NCBI RefSeq assembly: GCF_030622045.1
Contig: NZ_CP130886.1
Span: 3,113,557-3,177,556, forward strand
DNA: 64,000 nt
Direction of reading: 5' to 3'
Source of the DNA: Planctellipticum variicoloris
GTDB taxonomy: Bacteria; Planctomycetota; Planctomycetia; Planctomycetales; Planctomycetaceae
Numbering within the stretch: position 1 is the stretch's first letter; each line of letters begins with the position of its first letter. This document shows positions 8,201 to 15,377 of this stretch, piece by piece. A program made the translations under genes and the position numbers. Under the pieces are notes generated by a model. That model made no database searches, was not told where the DNA came from, and worked only from the letters and a program-made list of their open reading frames with translations.

Positions 8201-10180
8201 TTCGAGTTCGCCGACCCTCAGCAGATAGCCGCCGAGCGCCTGGAGCGACTCCACATCGGCCCCGACTTCGGTCAGGAGGCGTTCGCGGAGGTCGAGGTTG
8301 GCTCGATAGCGAGCGAGGGCCGCGGTGGAATCCCCCTCGGCCAGTTCGAGATCGCCCAGTTGTACGAGGAAGTCGGCCCGCCTGCGGAGCGTGGACACGT
8401 CTCCAAGGTTTTCCGGTTCCGCGGCTTCGAGAAGTTCCAGCTTGCGGCGATAACGCCCGATGGCCTCCTGCCGGTTTCCTTCGGCGAGTTCCAGATCGCC
8501 GATGCGGCCGTGGTACTCGGCGAGTTCGACGGGGGAGGCGGGGCCGGCCCCGGATTCCGTCGAGAGCCGTTCGCGAATGTCCGCGACACGGCGATAGCGG
8601 GCCAGGGCCGACGCCCGGTCGCCGCCGGCCAGTTCCAGATCTCCCAGCGAGGTCAGGCAGTCGTCGATGTCGAGCAATCCGGCCTGGGACTCGCCTCCCT
8701 GGGCAAAGATTGTTTCCGCTTCGGAGAGGGCTGCGAGCATGGCCTCGCGCGCGGCGCCGACGTCCTCGGTCTCCGCAAGAATCCGGCCGCGATTGCGGGC
8801 GGCGACCAATCGCCAGCGGTTGCCGTCGCCGGCGATCTCGGAGATCTGCTGATAGGTCTCGCAGGCTTCGTCGGTTTCGCCCCGGAACCAGGCGAGCTGT
8901 CCGCGGAGATCGAGCATTTCCAGGTCGCGCGGCTCCTCGGCGAGGACGATCTGGAGCTCGCGTTCGGCCGTCGTATCGTCACCACGGGCGAGGGCCATCG
9001 CGGCGACCTGACGTCGCTGCTGACGACTCTGACTCCGCAGCGTCCGCTCCTGCTCTCCGAGTCGTTCGAGTTCGGCCCGAACGCTGTCCAGCGCGGTGGA
9101 GGTTTGTTCGACGTGGCGTTCGAGGGTTTGCTGCAGTTCGTCCAGTTCGCCGGGCAGCAGAGGTTGTGCGGCGATGCCTGGCGCCCGTTCGCCGCGCGCG
9201 GCTTCGCAGGCGAGTTCCGCGAGCCGGAGCGCCTCGGGAGTGAGCCAGGCGTGGCCGAGGCCGGACAGGACGACGGAGTCTTCCGAGGGGCGTGCGAGGA
9301 CTGCGCGTCCGTTTCCGACGAGGACTGCGGCCAGTTCCTCGTCAAGCTGGCCGACGGCGAACTCGAGGGCTTCGAACTCGATCGACAGACGTTTCCGGAC
9401 GCTGGCGTCCCAGGTGGATAACAGACGGGCGGCTCGATCGTGGGACCAGGCGACGAAGGCCTGCCCGATCGTTTCCAGTTCATGGCCGCTGGGACCGGCG
9501 GCGAGATCCTGGAGCGCGGCGGGGAACTGCTCAAGGAGTGCGCGGAACCCGACGAGTCTCACACCGGCGAATTCCTCTCCGCCGAACTTCAGGGCACCGA
9601 GGACCGCTTGCGGAAACTGCCGCTGCAGCTTGTCGGCGATCACGCGGAGGCACTTGTCGGAAACGGTTCCGGCTTTTCGCTCGCGCAGGACCTGCAGGAT
9701 CGGGAGCCATTCTTTCCGATCGAGCGGCTCCAAAGTTGCGGGGCCGAATCCCGGGCCGGCTTCGTCGATCTGGGAGCAGGTCGACGGGAGCAAGGTGTCG
9801 CTGGATCCGACGGCTTCGGAGGCGAGATCGACGAAGGGTTCGTCGACGCCGACGGCAAAGTCGGCGAGCGCGGCTCTTTCGGCCCGGACGACGGCCTGAT
9901 TGGATTGTTCGGCGGTGGCGGAGAGGACCATCGCGAGCGTGCGGCCGACGAGGCGGTGGAGGTCACGATGTCCGAGCAGCCCGCCGGCCTGAAGGAATCC
10001 TTTGAATCGACTGTTCAGGCTGACCGCCAGCCGGCGTCCGCCGTTGCCGCCGAGGGCGTCGGCGAGAGTTTCCGCGATGCCGGTTCCGGTCATGCCCGAG
10101 ACGGCGGATCCCGCGACGACGCCGCCGGCCGCCATGAGCGCGCGGGGGAGCGTCAGCGTCAGATCAACCTTGGCAAGCAT
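2168..10180 (-). CDS. Giant TPR-like repeat protein (2,670 aa)
   Basis: An uninterrupted frame of 2,670 codons. Residues 1-512 form a unique region. It opens with a Gly/Ala-rich helical stretch and contains no Walker A motif, so I cannot call it a STAND/NB-ARC ATPase. It continues with a coiled-coil-like segment (about 345-392, LERLGEQERTLRSQSRQQ) and a degenerate TPR pair (about 393-500). Residues 513-2623 are 44 consecutive 48-residue units with consensus G-D-L-E-L-A-x-G-D-x-x-A-A-L-x-R-Y-R-R-x-L-x-V-R-E-R-L-L followed by a spacer helix. They resemble the long TPR units of planctomycete and cyanobacterial signalling proteins. A 47-residue tail ends the protein. There is no Sec signal and no clear membrane span, so it is probably a cytoplasmic scaffold. 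The ATG at 10180 has only a weak GGGA upstream. Function is unknown. Confidence 0.85.
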   Translation of the reverse strand: MLAKVDLTLTLPRALMAAGGVVAGSAVSGMTGTGIAETLADALGGNGGRRLAVSLNSRFKGFLQAGGLLGHRDLHRLVGRTLAMVLSATAEQSNQAVVRAERAALADFAVGVDEPFVDLASEAVGSSDTLLPSTCSQIDEAGPGFGPATLEPLDRKEWLPILQVLRERKAGTVSDKCLRVIADKLQRQFPQAVLGALKFGGEEFAGVRLVGFRALLEQFPAALQDLAAGPSGHELETIGQAFVAWSHDRAARLLSTWDASVRKRLSIEFEALEFAVGQLDEELAAVLVGNGRAVLARPSEDSVVLSGLGHAWLTPEALRLAELACEAARGERAPGIAAQPLLPGELDELQQTLERHVEQTSTALDSVRAELERLGEQERTLRSQSRQQRRQVAAMALARGDDTTAERELQIVLAEEPRDLEMLDLRGQLAWFRGETDEACETYQQISEIAGDGNRWRLVAARNRGRILAETEDVGAAREAMLAALSEAETIFAQGGESQAGLLDIDDCLTSLGDLELAGGDRASALARYRRVADIRERLSTESGAGPASPVELAEYHGRIGDLELAEGNRQEAIGRYRRKLELLEAAEPENLGDVSTLRRRADFLVQLGDLELAEGDSTAALARYRANLDLRERLLTEVGADVESLQALGGYLLRVGELELAAGDRAAALQRYQRNLEVREQLLPLCEDSAESLQGFSADLLQVGGLEFAAGDRAATLKRYRRNLDIRERLLKLTGDNSETLQGLADFLVKLAELEFEVGDQPSAIVHLRRNVDVREQLLKLTGETSESLESLIGFVKDLVEFEAAAGDDAAALDGLDRQTGLQERLLIVAGETPERLQQLGTLLLRFADGALQAGNRAAALEKFRRNVAIRIRLIEQTGENVAALEEVDRCLAQLGELETAEGDAAAAGVRQSQRIQLHERMLAISEETDDRLTALDSLLAQAVELTLAANDRAGARPRLQRRLEILERLLNRTGDNADILETVDRCLIQLGDLESAEGDSTATRTRLAQRIELHERLLNLPEDVAEHLAALDTLLSQAVDLALATHDRPDARTRQQRRLELQERQLGLRGESVAGLEELEQRLVQLGKLEAEDGNQAKAGALLNRRIDVRERLLQVAGPSETTLRGLSELLVDVAQSALAAGEQERALVYFRRNVELCELIRDFSSESADSLAALERCLLQVSELEAAAGNGEAATSCLDRMIELREHVAEVHGSDPDSWLALSELLVRVGTIESQAGNSPQALKRFRRNVDVRERLRELAADSRESLEALDGSLWTLVELERAAGESAAEYEHLCRLIEVRERLLEVCGESVERLTALSDLLVHVASVERASENLPRALERLRRNVEVHEWLRLLAGETAPSLADFENSLLQAKELEDVAGDEAAARPRLAQLVEVRERLLEIDGETLDRLASLSQLLLTLGEAERQAGDLAAARRWFLRDVQVHERLRELSGDSSESLRALEQSLIRLRDVEPEAENPQEALARLTRLVDVRERLLEVDGESAERLQSLGDLLVQLGDAELSAGDQTDAVNRYRRALDVRERQLQVAGETAESLHELGDFLRRVADLEHSAGETKPALNRYRQSVGVYERLQQEYGKAAAEFPDLGMLLARVGDLEFAEGDRAAALQRHRENVEYKSRLLAETGESPAALQDFLQSLVKLGDLERAEGQVPESLARYRQSVDVRERLLHLTGDPPESIRDLGATLKQVGDLELGAGNSAAAIDYYRRFLDVGNRLQQQTGDSLVEGRELEQFRRRLGDLELAAGNTPAAIEEYRQSLDLSEQRAAVEVDGASLTSLLELLNRVSELELSVGDQQAAAHHQRQAVDVCQNLVQVTGANEQMERRLEGLLKKVVDVELAGGSRHDAVQYLERLVGVSERLLSAGDEHGSSAGELADRLVQLGDLERETGNSTASLARYRRSLELQEQLPPQLRESRTAAVPINQLLDRLAELELAQGQQAAALSRYQQRLEMQEQYLQHNDADVEAQQALQSLLTQVGQLESATGNQQSAAQRDNRRLEAYERVFQSGDSTTPMLQAWSDLLLSMGDRDLENGETAAAIDHYRRYLEVRAALAQRPDAALENDSNFASFLVKLADLELAAGDRERAADRYRDSLAAWADTLQEHGETEASFRGLIGSLLRTGDLERDGGSLEAALARYQQAWEVCEHVDQQFGWTPEDLQMADDIAVMIGNLELGAQRQTEALAWYRRSLDLCERKLAETGDSPEARRDRTISLRRVGDLERTAGDAAAALDCYRQGLELAQQAIDETGETEFGLRDLGVALNRVAEMELLNGDRDAALQGFRNGFEVCGKIIQQFGDSSENLELFSLALERVGELELAAGEASSALVRFRQCLRIRERLVEELGASLERLGDFAFSLERLGDVEVAQGDLPGALIRYRRALEITERIVDAFGPTPDNLRSVSVALSKLGDLELMQNDQLSALDRFRQRLKVCGRIVDEAGESPATLRELSSALIHVGDLERLEGDQSGGLARYRQSLEICERILREDGETEENLLNVRLALIKVGDVERLEGNRDAAADHYARAVELSQRAVEVYGESSERLQDVSVSLIKAGDMHRAAGDKQAAAELYRQSLKVGERIIMEFGETPEILRSFSVLCSRMAQTEPESVRKWLERGRQCLLSIIERGWETPETRNELAMFERGLAKLK
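2312..8644 (-). repeat. In-frame array of 44 repeats of 144 bp (48 aa)
   Basis: Counting the G-[DE]-[LV]-E anchor gives 44 units, nearly all exactly 48 codons; unit 27 has 47. All start in the same phase. Units about 9-22 alternate between two sub-types. One has a RRNVEVRERL-like second helix followed by ESLxALExSLLQ. The other has LxRLVEVRERLLEVxGES followed by RLxxLSxLLV. This gives a 96-residue higher-order period and indicates past duplication of two-unit blocks. Units near the two ends are more alike than the central ones. Confidence 0.9.
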
Positions 10181-10848
10181 TCCCGAATCCCGAAGCTCAG
10201 CGGCACCAAGTCATGGTTTATGAAGGCAGCGTGAAAGGTATCAGAGAGAATCGGCCCGACGTCGCACAGTCACAATCGTCCCTCCGAGTTGCCGGTCAGA
10301 CCGACAGGTCAGCCACGTCTGCGCAGCCGGCAAAATCCGCGTATACGTTAGCCGTCCTACGATCCGGATTTCTGCTGTGATTTCCGCGGTCGACGAAGGG
10401 ACTGCGCAGGCTGACCGGCAGCCGCAACGCAGCCCGAACAATCCTTGCATCGGATTCGCCGCGGGTCCCGCTGAAACATCGTCGGCCGGATGGAAAAGCC
10501 GATTTGTTCCGTCGCGCATCTGGCAGGTTTCTGATTGCGGGGGAGGTATTCCTCAACTTGCCGCGTCACAGTCATCGCTGACGGGGGCAGACAGGGGTCG
10601 GAGCGGGCCGGGCGGGGGATCTCCATCGCCGGCCACGCTTGTGAGGCGCGCCACCGGCCCCCACTCCCGACGTCTTCGTTGGGAGTGGAATATTCGGGTG
10701 AAGACCGTCTTTACTCGGCGGTCGACGCTTCGACACGCTCGAAGATCCTCACCCTGGCCCTTTCCCACCGAAGACGGCGGGAGAGGGGACAAGCAAAAGA
10801 CACCGTACCTTGGAATCGACGCCAAGTAACATGCGACCAGAAACGAAC
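10181..10848. other. Intergenic region upstream of the giant gene
   Basis: No gene can be supported in this 670-bp stretch; its open frames lack coding character and ribosome sites. It must carry the promoter of the giant gene. Around 10735-10795 is a purine/pyrimidine-skewed segment (CCTTTCCCACCGAAGACGGC) resembling a common planctomycete intergenic repeat. A weaker relative may lie at 61110-61150. Confidence 0.5.
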
Positions 10849-10877
10849 AGGCCCGCGACTGAACACGTCGCGGGCCT
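10849..10877 (-). terminator. Hairpin terminator of the TIM-barrel isomerase gene
   Basis: A perfect 11-bp stem, AGGCCCGCGAC with GTCGCGGGCCT, encloses a 7-nt loop. It lies 29 nt beyond the stop codon of the isomerase gene. Read on the minus strand it is followed by a moderately T-rich tract (TGTTCGTTTCT). Confidence 0.7.
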
Positions 10878-10906
10878 GGGGAGAGTTGTCGAGAGCGGGA
10901 GGTGGA

Positions 10907-11815
10907 TCAGGCGCCATAGCCGGCGAAGATTTTGTCCATCCGCTGGGAGACTTCTTCCAGGCGTTTGCGGTCGCCGCCGCGGACTTCCGCCGTGGCCCAG
11001 CCGCTGAAGCCGATGGATTTGAGGGCGGTCATGACGGCGGGCCAGTCGCAGCCGTCTTCGCCATCGCCGATTTCGGCCGAGAAGCCTTTGCCGACGCCCT
11101 GTTCGTTGGCGATTTTCCGGCTGTACTCCTTGATGTCGAGCTTGCCGATGCGCTTGCCGAGGGTCAGGATCCAGTGCTCGGGCCAGCCGTAGCGGATGAC
11201 GTTTCCGACGTCGAAGTAGGAGCCGACGAGGGGGCTTTCGAATTCGTCGATGTACTTCGCCGTTTCCAGCGGGCTGAGGAGGAAGTTGTTCCAGACGTTT
11301 TCGAAGAGGATCCTGACACCCAGTTCGCCGGCGAGGGGCAGGGCTTTGCGGATTTCTTCCTGCGATCGCTGGTAGGCGTCGGCGTAGGAGGTCTGCTTGT
11401 TGACGACGGCCGGGACGAGGAGCACGGTGGTTCCGCCGTAGGCTTTGCAGTCGCGGAGCGAGGTTTTCAGACCTTCGAGCCCGGCGGCGCGGACTTCGGG
11501 ACTCGGATCGGAGAGCGGCTTGCCCCAGTGGACGTAGTCGACGACGCCGTGCACGATCAGGCCGGATTCGTCCTGAGCCTTTTTGACGTCGTCATGATTG
11601 GCGGGGCGATCCATGTCGAGCCCCTCGAAGCCAATGTCCTTGAGCATTTTGAATTTGTCGGTCATTGAGGCGTCGCCGCCCACCATGCCGAATTTGACCG
11701 CTTTGCGCAGCCGCAGCTTTTCGTCTGCGGCCGCGACGGGACGGCTCCCCGTCGCCAGCGCGGCGGCCGCGACGGCCGTCGACTGGAGAAATGTTCGACG
11801 ATCGATGCCCTGCAT
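10907..11815 (-). CDS. Tat-exported sugar phosphate isomerase/epimerase-like TIM-barrel protein
   Basis: 302 aa from the ATG at 11815, chosen because the twin-arginine signal DRRTFLQSTAVAAAALATG follows directly and GGAG lies upstream; an upstream extension would put the signal inside the protein. The mature region has the xylose-isomerase-like (AP endonuclease 2, PF01261) layout: GFEGLDMDRP, then HGVVDYVHWGKPL, a strand with LGVRILFENVWNN carrying metal-ligand-type Glu/Asn, SPLVGSYFDVGNVIRYG with the Asp-Val-Gly-Asn element, and the terminal GWATAEVRGGDRKRL. Such proteins isomerise or epimerise sugars and keto-sugars with a divalent metal. It is divergent from a Gfo/Idh/MocA gene, a frequent pairing in planctomycete sugar catabolism. 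Substrate unknown. Confidence 0.85.
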   Translation of the reverse strand: MQGIDRRTFLQSTAVAAAALATGSRPVAAADEKLRLRKAVKFGMVGGDASMTDKFKMLKDIGFEGLDMDRPANHDDVKKAQDESGLIVHGVVDYVHWGKPLSDPSPEVRAAGLEGLKTSLRDCKAYGGTTVLLVPAVVNKQTSYADAYQRSQEEIRKALPLAGELGVRILFENVWNNFLLSPLETAKYIDEFESPLVGSYFDVGNVIRYGWPEHWILTLGKRIGKLDIKEYSRKIANEQGVGKGFSAEIGDGEDGCDWPAVMTALKSIGFSGWATAEVRGGDRKRLEEVSQRMDKIFAGYGA

Positions 11816-12010
11816 AGACTCCACTCCCACAAACGAGCCGGACAAATCGGGTCTCACATGGCGTCGAGGTGCGGATCTGCGGGCCAAAACTTTTTCGGAT
11901 TCGGGGCGCTGGCAAACTCGCACGCGGACGCATCGATCGGCTATTATGCGACTGGTTCGCTGCCGTGAACAGGCAGCGGTTTCGACTTTGTCGTTCGGAG
12001 ACTCGACTCA
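11816..12010. promoter_or_regulatory. Divergent promoter region, isomerase / Gfo-Idh-MocA
   Basis: 195 bp separate two divergently transcribed start codons, so promoters for both genes should lie here. I see no strong sigma-70 hexamers and no clear operator palindrome. GGAG precedes the Gfo/Idh/MocA start by 10 nt. Confidence 0.5.
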
Positions 12011-13306
12011 ATGTCCGATCCCACGCCCTCCCGCCGTGATTTTCTGAAGACCTCCGCCGTTGCGGCCGTGGCTGGCTCGGTGGTGGTTCCCTCCGGCATC
12101 GCCGCCGGGGCCTTTGCCTCGGGGAATGAGATCCTCAAGGTGGGTCTCGTCGGCTGCGGCGGACGGGGCACCGGGGCCGCGCGCGAAGCGCTCGGCGCCG
12201 ATCCGCAAGCTCGCCTGATCGCGATGGGGGATGCGTTTGCGGAGCAGATCGACGGGAGCATCAAGGGACTCCACCAGATTCCCGGCATCGGCAATCGCGT
12301 CGCCGTAGCTGACGATCACAAGTTTGTGGGCCTGGACGCCTACAAAAAAGTCGTCGACATGTGCGATGTGGTGCTGCTTGCCACGCCTCCCGGGTTTCGC
12401 CCGACGCACTTCCGCTACGCCGTCGAAGCGGGCAAGCACATCTTCACTGAAAAGCCGATGGCGACCGACGCCCCCGGCACGCGTTCGATCGCAGAGTCGC
12501 TGAAGATCGCCAAGGAGAAGAAGCTGGGCGTGCTTGCCGGTTTCTGCTGGCGCTACGACTATGCCAAGCGAGAACTGTTCCAGCGGATTCACGACGGCCA
12601 GATCGGCGAAGTGCTTTCGGCGCACGGCACGTATCTGACCGGACCGGTGAAGCCGATGCCGCAGGCTGACAAGCGTCCAGCCGGGATGTCGAATCTCGAG
12701 TGGATGGTCCGCAACTGGTACAACTTCACTTGGCTGTCGGGAGACGGACTGGTCGAGCAGGCGATTCATACCGTGGACTGGCTGGCGTGGGTCTTCAAAG
12801 ACGTTCCGCCGGAGTCGGTTGTGGCGGTGGGCGGTCGGCAGATTCCCGCGTACGGCGGGAACATTTACGACCATATCGAGGTCAATTACGAATGGGCCGG
12901 CGGCGCCCGCGGCTATGTCGCCCAGCGGCAGATTCCGAACTGCTTCAACGAGAACGGTCTGTACGTGCTCGGTTCGAAGGGGATCGGCCGGATCGGGCCC
13001 CGCGGCGTGACGATCGAGGGGGCGAATCCCTGGAAGTACGAAGGCCCGAAGAACAACATGTACCAGACGGAACATGACGAGTTCTTCAAGTCGATCCGCC
13101 AGGGGAAGCCGCTGAACGACGGCGACCGGATGGTCAGCAGCACGCTGATGGGGATCATGGGTCGCCAGGCGGGGTATACCGGTCAGAAGGTGACGTGGGA
13201 GATGATCGCGAACTCGAAGGAGTCGATCGTCCCGGAGATCACGGACTGGAATACGCCGGTGGAGATTCCGACGTATGCGATGCCGGGGATTACGCAGTTT
13301 GTGTGA
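12011..13306 (+). CDS. Tat-exported Gfo/Idh/MocA-family oxidoreductase
   Basis: 431 aa. It begins with the twin-arginine signal SRRDFLKTSAVAAVAGSVVV. The Rossmann dinucleotide fold follows with LKVGLVGCGGRGTG (about residues 42-55), and the family's EKPMATD motif (around residue 155) holds the catalytic Lys region. The C-terminal alpha/beta domain contains a WNYFTWLSGDG-like segment (WYNFTWLSGDG) and HTVDW, typical of planctomycete exported members. These enzymes oxidise or reduce sugars and sugar derivatives with NAD(P), which is probably bound before Tat export. It is divergent from the TIM-barrel isomerase, and the two may act in sequence on one exported sugar. The start at 12011 is supported by GGAG and by position of the Tat signal. 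Confidence 0.9.
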   Translation: MSDPTPSRRDFLKTSAVAAVAGSVVVPSGIAAGAFASGNEILKVGLVGCGGRGTGAAREALGADPQARLIAMGDAFAEQIDGSIKGLHQIPGIGNRVAVADDHKFVGLDAYKKVVDMCDVVLLATPPGFRPTHFRYAVEAGKHIFTEKPMATDAPGTRSIAESLKIAKEKKLGVLAGFCWRYDYAKRELFQRIHDGQIGEVLSAHGTYLTGPVKPMPQADKRPAGMSNLEWMVRNWYNFTWLSGDGLVEQAIHTVDWLAWVFKDVPPESVVAVGGRQIPAYGGNIYDHIEVNYEWAGGARGYVAQRQIPNCFNENGLYVLGSKGIGRIGPRGVTIEGANPWKYEGPKNNMYQTEHDEFFKSIRQGKPLNDGDRMVSSTLMGIMGRQAGYTGQKVTWEMIANSKESIVPEITDWNTPVEIPTYAMPGITQFV

Positions 13307-13340
13307 GTCCTGTCACGGAAGAAAGAGAAGAAGAAGTTTT

Positions 13341-13467
<127 letters not shown>

Positions 13468-13568
13468 GAGTAGAGTTGGGGAGATCAGGGAGAGAAGGGC
13501 TCGTTGGTTGAGAGCTTGATTCCTGTCCCTGCCTGCGTGAGATTCGTTCGATGAGAGGTTGATTTTGT

Positions 13569-13608
13569 GGGGCTTGCCCGGTGAGACTGGGCAGGCCCCA
13601 TTTTTCTT
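13569..13608 (+). terminator. Rho-independent terminator upstream of the sialidase gene
   Basis: The stem GGGGCTTGCCC (13569-13579) pairs with GGGCAGGCCCC (13589-13599), one mismatch or G-T-type position, with a 9-nt loop. It is followed by ATTTTTCTTT on the plus strand. It probably ends transcription from the Gfo/Idh/MocA gene and separates it from the sialidase gene. Confidence 0.85.
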
Positions 13609-13637
13609 TGGCGATTGACTCCCTGGGACGTGACACG

Positions 13638-14852
13638 ATGCGTGCACTCTGGCTGACGATGATTCTGCTGGCGTCCGGCCCGGGCAGCGCACCTGCGGCT
13701 GAGCCTGTGCTGGAGAAAACGGACCTGTGGGAAGCGGGGGTCGGGGGGTATGAGCTGTATCGGATTCCGTGTCTGATTGCGACGAGCCGGGGATCGCTGA
13801 TTGCCTGCTGCGAGGCGCGCAAGTCGGCGAAGGGGGACTGGGGGCAGATCGACGTGGTCGCCCGCCGGAGCACCGACGGAGGCAAGACGTGGTCGCCGTC
13901 GGGGAAGATTGTGGAGTTGAAAGGGACGTTCGAGCGAAACCCGGCGGCCGTGGCGCAGGGGCTGGGGAAGCCGGGCGAGGTGACGATCAACAATCCGGTG
14001 CTGATCGCCGACCGGCAGCCGGGGCTGGTGCATCTGCTGTACTGCATTGAATACGGCCGCTGCTTCTACTCGCGCAGCGAAGATGACGGGGAGACTTTCA
14101 GTACGGGGGTTGAAGTCACTGCCGCGTTCGACGCATTCCGGCCCGAGTACGACTGGAAAGTGCTCGCCACCGGACCTGGGCATTCGATTCAGCTCCGGTC
14201 AGGGCGGCTGGTTGTTCCGGTGTGGCTGTCGCTGGGGACCGGGGGGCACGCCCATCGTCCGAGCGTGACGTCGACCATTTTCAGCGACGACGCGGGGAAG
14301 ACCTGGCGGCGTGGCGAGATTGCAGTTCCGAACACGAGCGAGTTCATCAATCCCAACGAGACGACTGCCGTCGAACTGGCCGATGGACGGGTGATGCTCA
14401 ATGTCCGTACGGAATCGAAGGTGCATCGACGGGCGATTGTGACCAGCTCCGACGGCGCGACCGGGTGGTCGGCGCCGCGCTTCGACGATGCGCTGGTCGA
14501 GCCGATCTGCATGGGGAGTCTGGTTCGCTGGTCATGGCCGGAGGAGGGGAGAGGGGGGAGGATTCTGTTTTCGAATCCGGACAACCTCAAGCGGCGTGAC
14601 GGGAAGGAGAAAGCCGGGTCGGGGCGGGATCGAGTGAATCTGACGGTGCGGCTGAGCCGGGATGAGGGGCGAACCTGGATCGGCAGCCAGTCGCTGGAAC
14701 CGGGATTCAGCGGTTACAGCGATCTGGCGGTCGGCCCGGACGGTTCGGCGTGGTGCCTGTACGAGCGCGGGAGCACCGATGGAAAGAACATTTATCAGAC
14801 CAGGTTTCTGACGGTCGCCCGGTTCAATGAGGACTGGCTCACCGCGCGCTGA
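13638..14852 (+). CDS. Secreted sialidase/neuraminidase-family (BNR) glycosidase
   Basis: 404 aa from the ATG at 13638, which begins a Sec signal (MRALWLTMILLASGPGSAPAA). The mature protein is a six-bladed sialidase-type propeller. The YELYRIPCLI motif supplies the first catalytic-triad Arg of the RIP motif. Asp-boxes are present as STDGGKTW, SEDDGETF, SDDAGKTW and SRDEGRTW. An ERNPAAV stretch, a conserved Arg in LNVRTES, and a late YSDL follow, as in exo-alpha-sialidases. It should act in the periplasm or outside the cell on terminal sialic acid or a related sugar. In planctomycetes this family is large and true substrates are rarely known. It is preceded by a strong terminator, so it is independently transcribed. 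Confidence 0.85.
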   Translation: MRALWLTMILLASGPGSAPAAEPVLEKTDLWEAGVGGYELYRIPCLIATSRGSLIACCEARKSAKGDWGQIDVVARRSTDGGKTWSPSGKIVELKGTFERNPAAVAQGLGKPGEVTINNPVLIADRQPGLVHLLYCIEYGRCFYSRSEDDGETFSTGVEVTAAFDAFRPEYDWKVLATGPGHSIQLRSGRLVVPVWLSLGTGGHAHRPSVTSTIFSDDAGKTWRRGEIAVPNTSEFINPNETTAVELADGRVMLNVRTESKVHRRAIVTSSDGATGWSAPRFDDALVEPICMGSLVRWSWPEEGRGGRILFSNPDNLKRRDGKEKAGSGRDRVNLTVRLSRDEGRTWIGSQSLEPGFSGYSDLAVGPDGSAWCLYERGSTDGKNIYQTRFLTVARFNEDWLTAR

Positions 14853-14933
14853 TGTGCGAGACTGACGGCTTCCATTCACGCCTTCAGCGGTTCCTGCAAC
14901 CGGTGGAGGAATTCCCTGACCAAGGAGGACTCC

Positions 14934-15326
14934 ATGCACCGTCTGACAGCCCTTGCGACGTTTGCCGGCTTGTTGATGACGCAAGCGGCGTTCGCGATCG
15001 ACCACACGAAGGACTCGCTGGAAACCGTCCGCAAGAATGTGGACCAGAAGAAGGCGGTGATTGTCGACGTCCGGGACGAGAGCGAGTGGAACGACGGTCA
15101 CCTCGACGGGGCCACGCTGCTGCCGTACAGCCAGATCCGCAAGAATGTGGACACCGAAGCGGTGAAACGGAAGCTGCCAAAAGGCAAGATCATTTACACG
15201 CATTGTAAGGCCGGGGTCCGTTCTCTGGGTTCGGCGATCATTCTCGAGAAACTTGGCTACGACGTCCGCCCGCTCGAACCGGGCTATGACAAGTTGATCG
15301 AGGCCGGTTTTCCGAAGGCCAAGTAG
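14934..15326 (+). CDS. Secreted rhodanese-like sulfurtransferase
   Basis: 130 aa with a Sec signal (MHRLTALATFAGLLMTQAAF) and a single rhodanese domain. VIVDVRDESEW (about residues 42-52) is the conserved Asp-Val-Arg strand, GATLLPYSQI follows, and the active-site loop is HCKAGVRS with the persulfide-forming Cys (about residue 92). LGYDVRPLEPGYD ends the fold. It should move sulfane sulfur or bind a periplasmic partner. AAGGAGG lies 7 nt before the ATG, a strong ribosome site. It sits 81 nt after the sialidase and 51 nt before the hydrolase, so the three may be co-transcribed, though no functional link is evident. Confidence 0.88.
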   Translation: MHRLTALATFAGLLMTQAAFAIDHTKDSLETVRKNVDQKKAVIVDVRDESEWNDGHLDGATLLPYSQIRKNVDTEAVKRKLPKGKIIYTHCKAGVRSLGSAIILEKLGYDVRPLEPGYDKLIEAGFPKAK

Positions 15327-15377
15327 TCTGCGCGATCGACGGGAGCCGAGTCTCCGTTCCTTCAGGAAGCCGAACTG

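Noticed and set aside
2312-8644. Possible CRISPR-like or DNA satellite structure from the 144-bp periodicity
   Set aside because: The repeat is in frame, diverged at the protein level and lacks conserved repeats with unique spacers. It is a protein repeat array.
1994-9421. Three very long open frames (643, 742 and 1,042 codons) opposite the giant TPR gene
   Set aside because: They run antisense to a regular 48-aa repeat array with family-like sequence. High GC and repeated codons keep the opposite strand free of stops. They show no known motif.
2168-10180. STAND/NB-ARC-type ATPase for the giant protein
   Set aside because: No Walker A motif (GxxxxGK[ST]) occurs in the first 512 residues or elsewhere.
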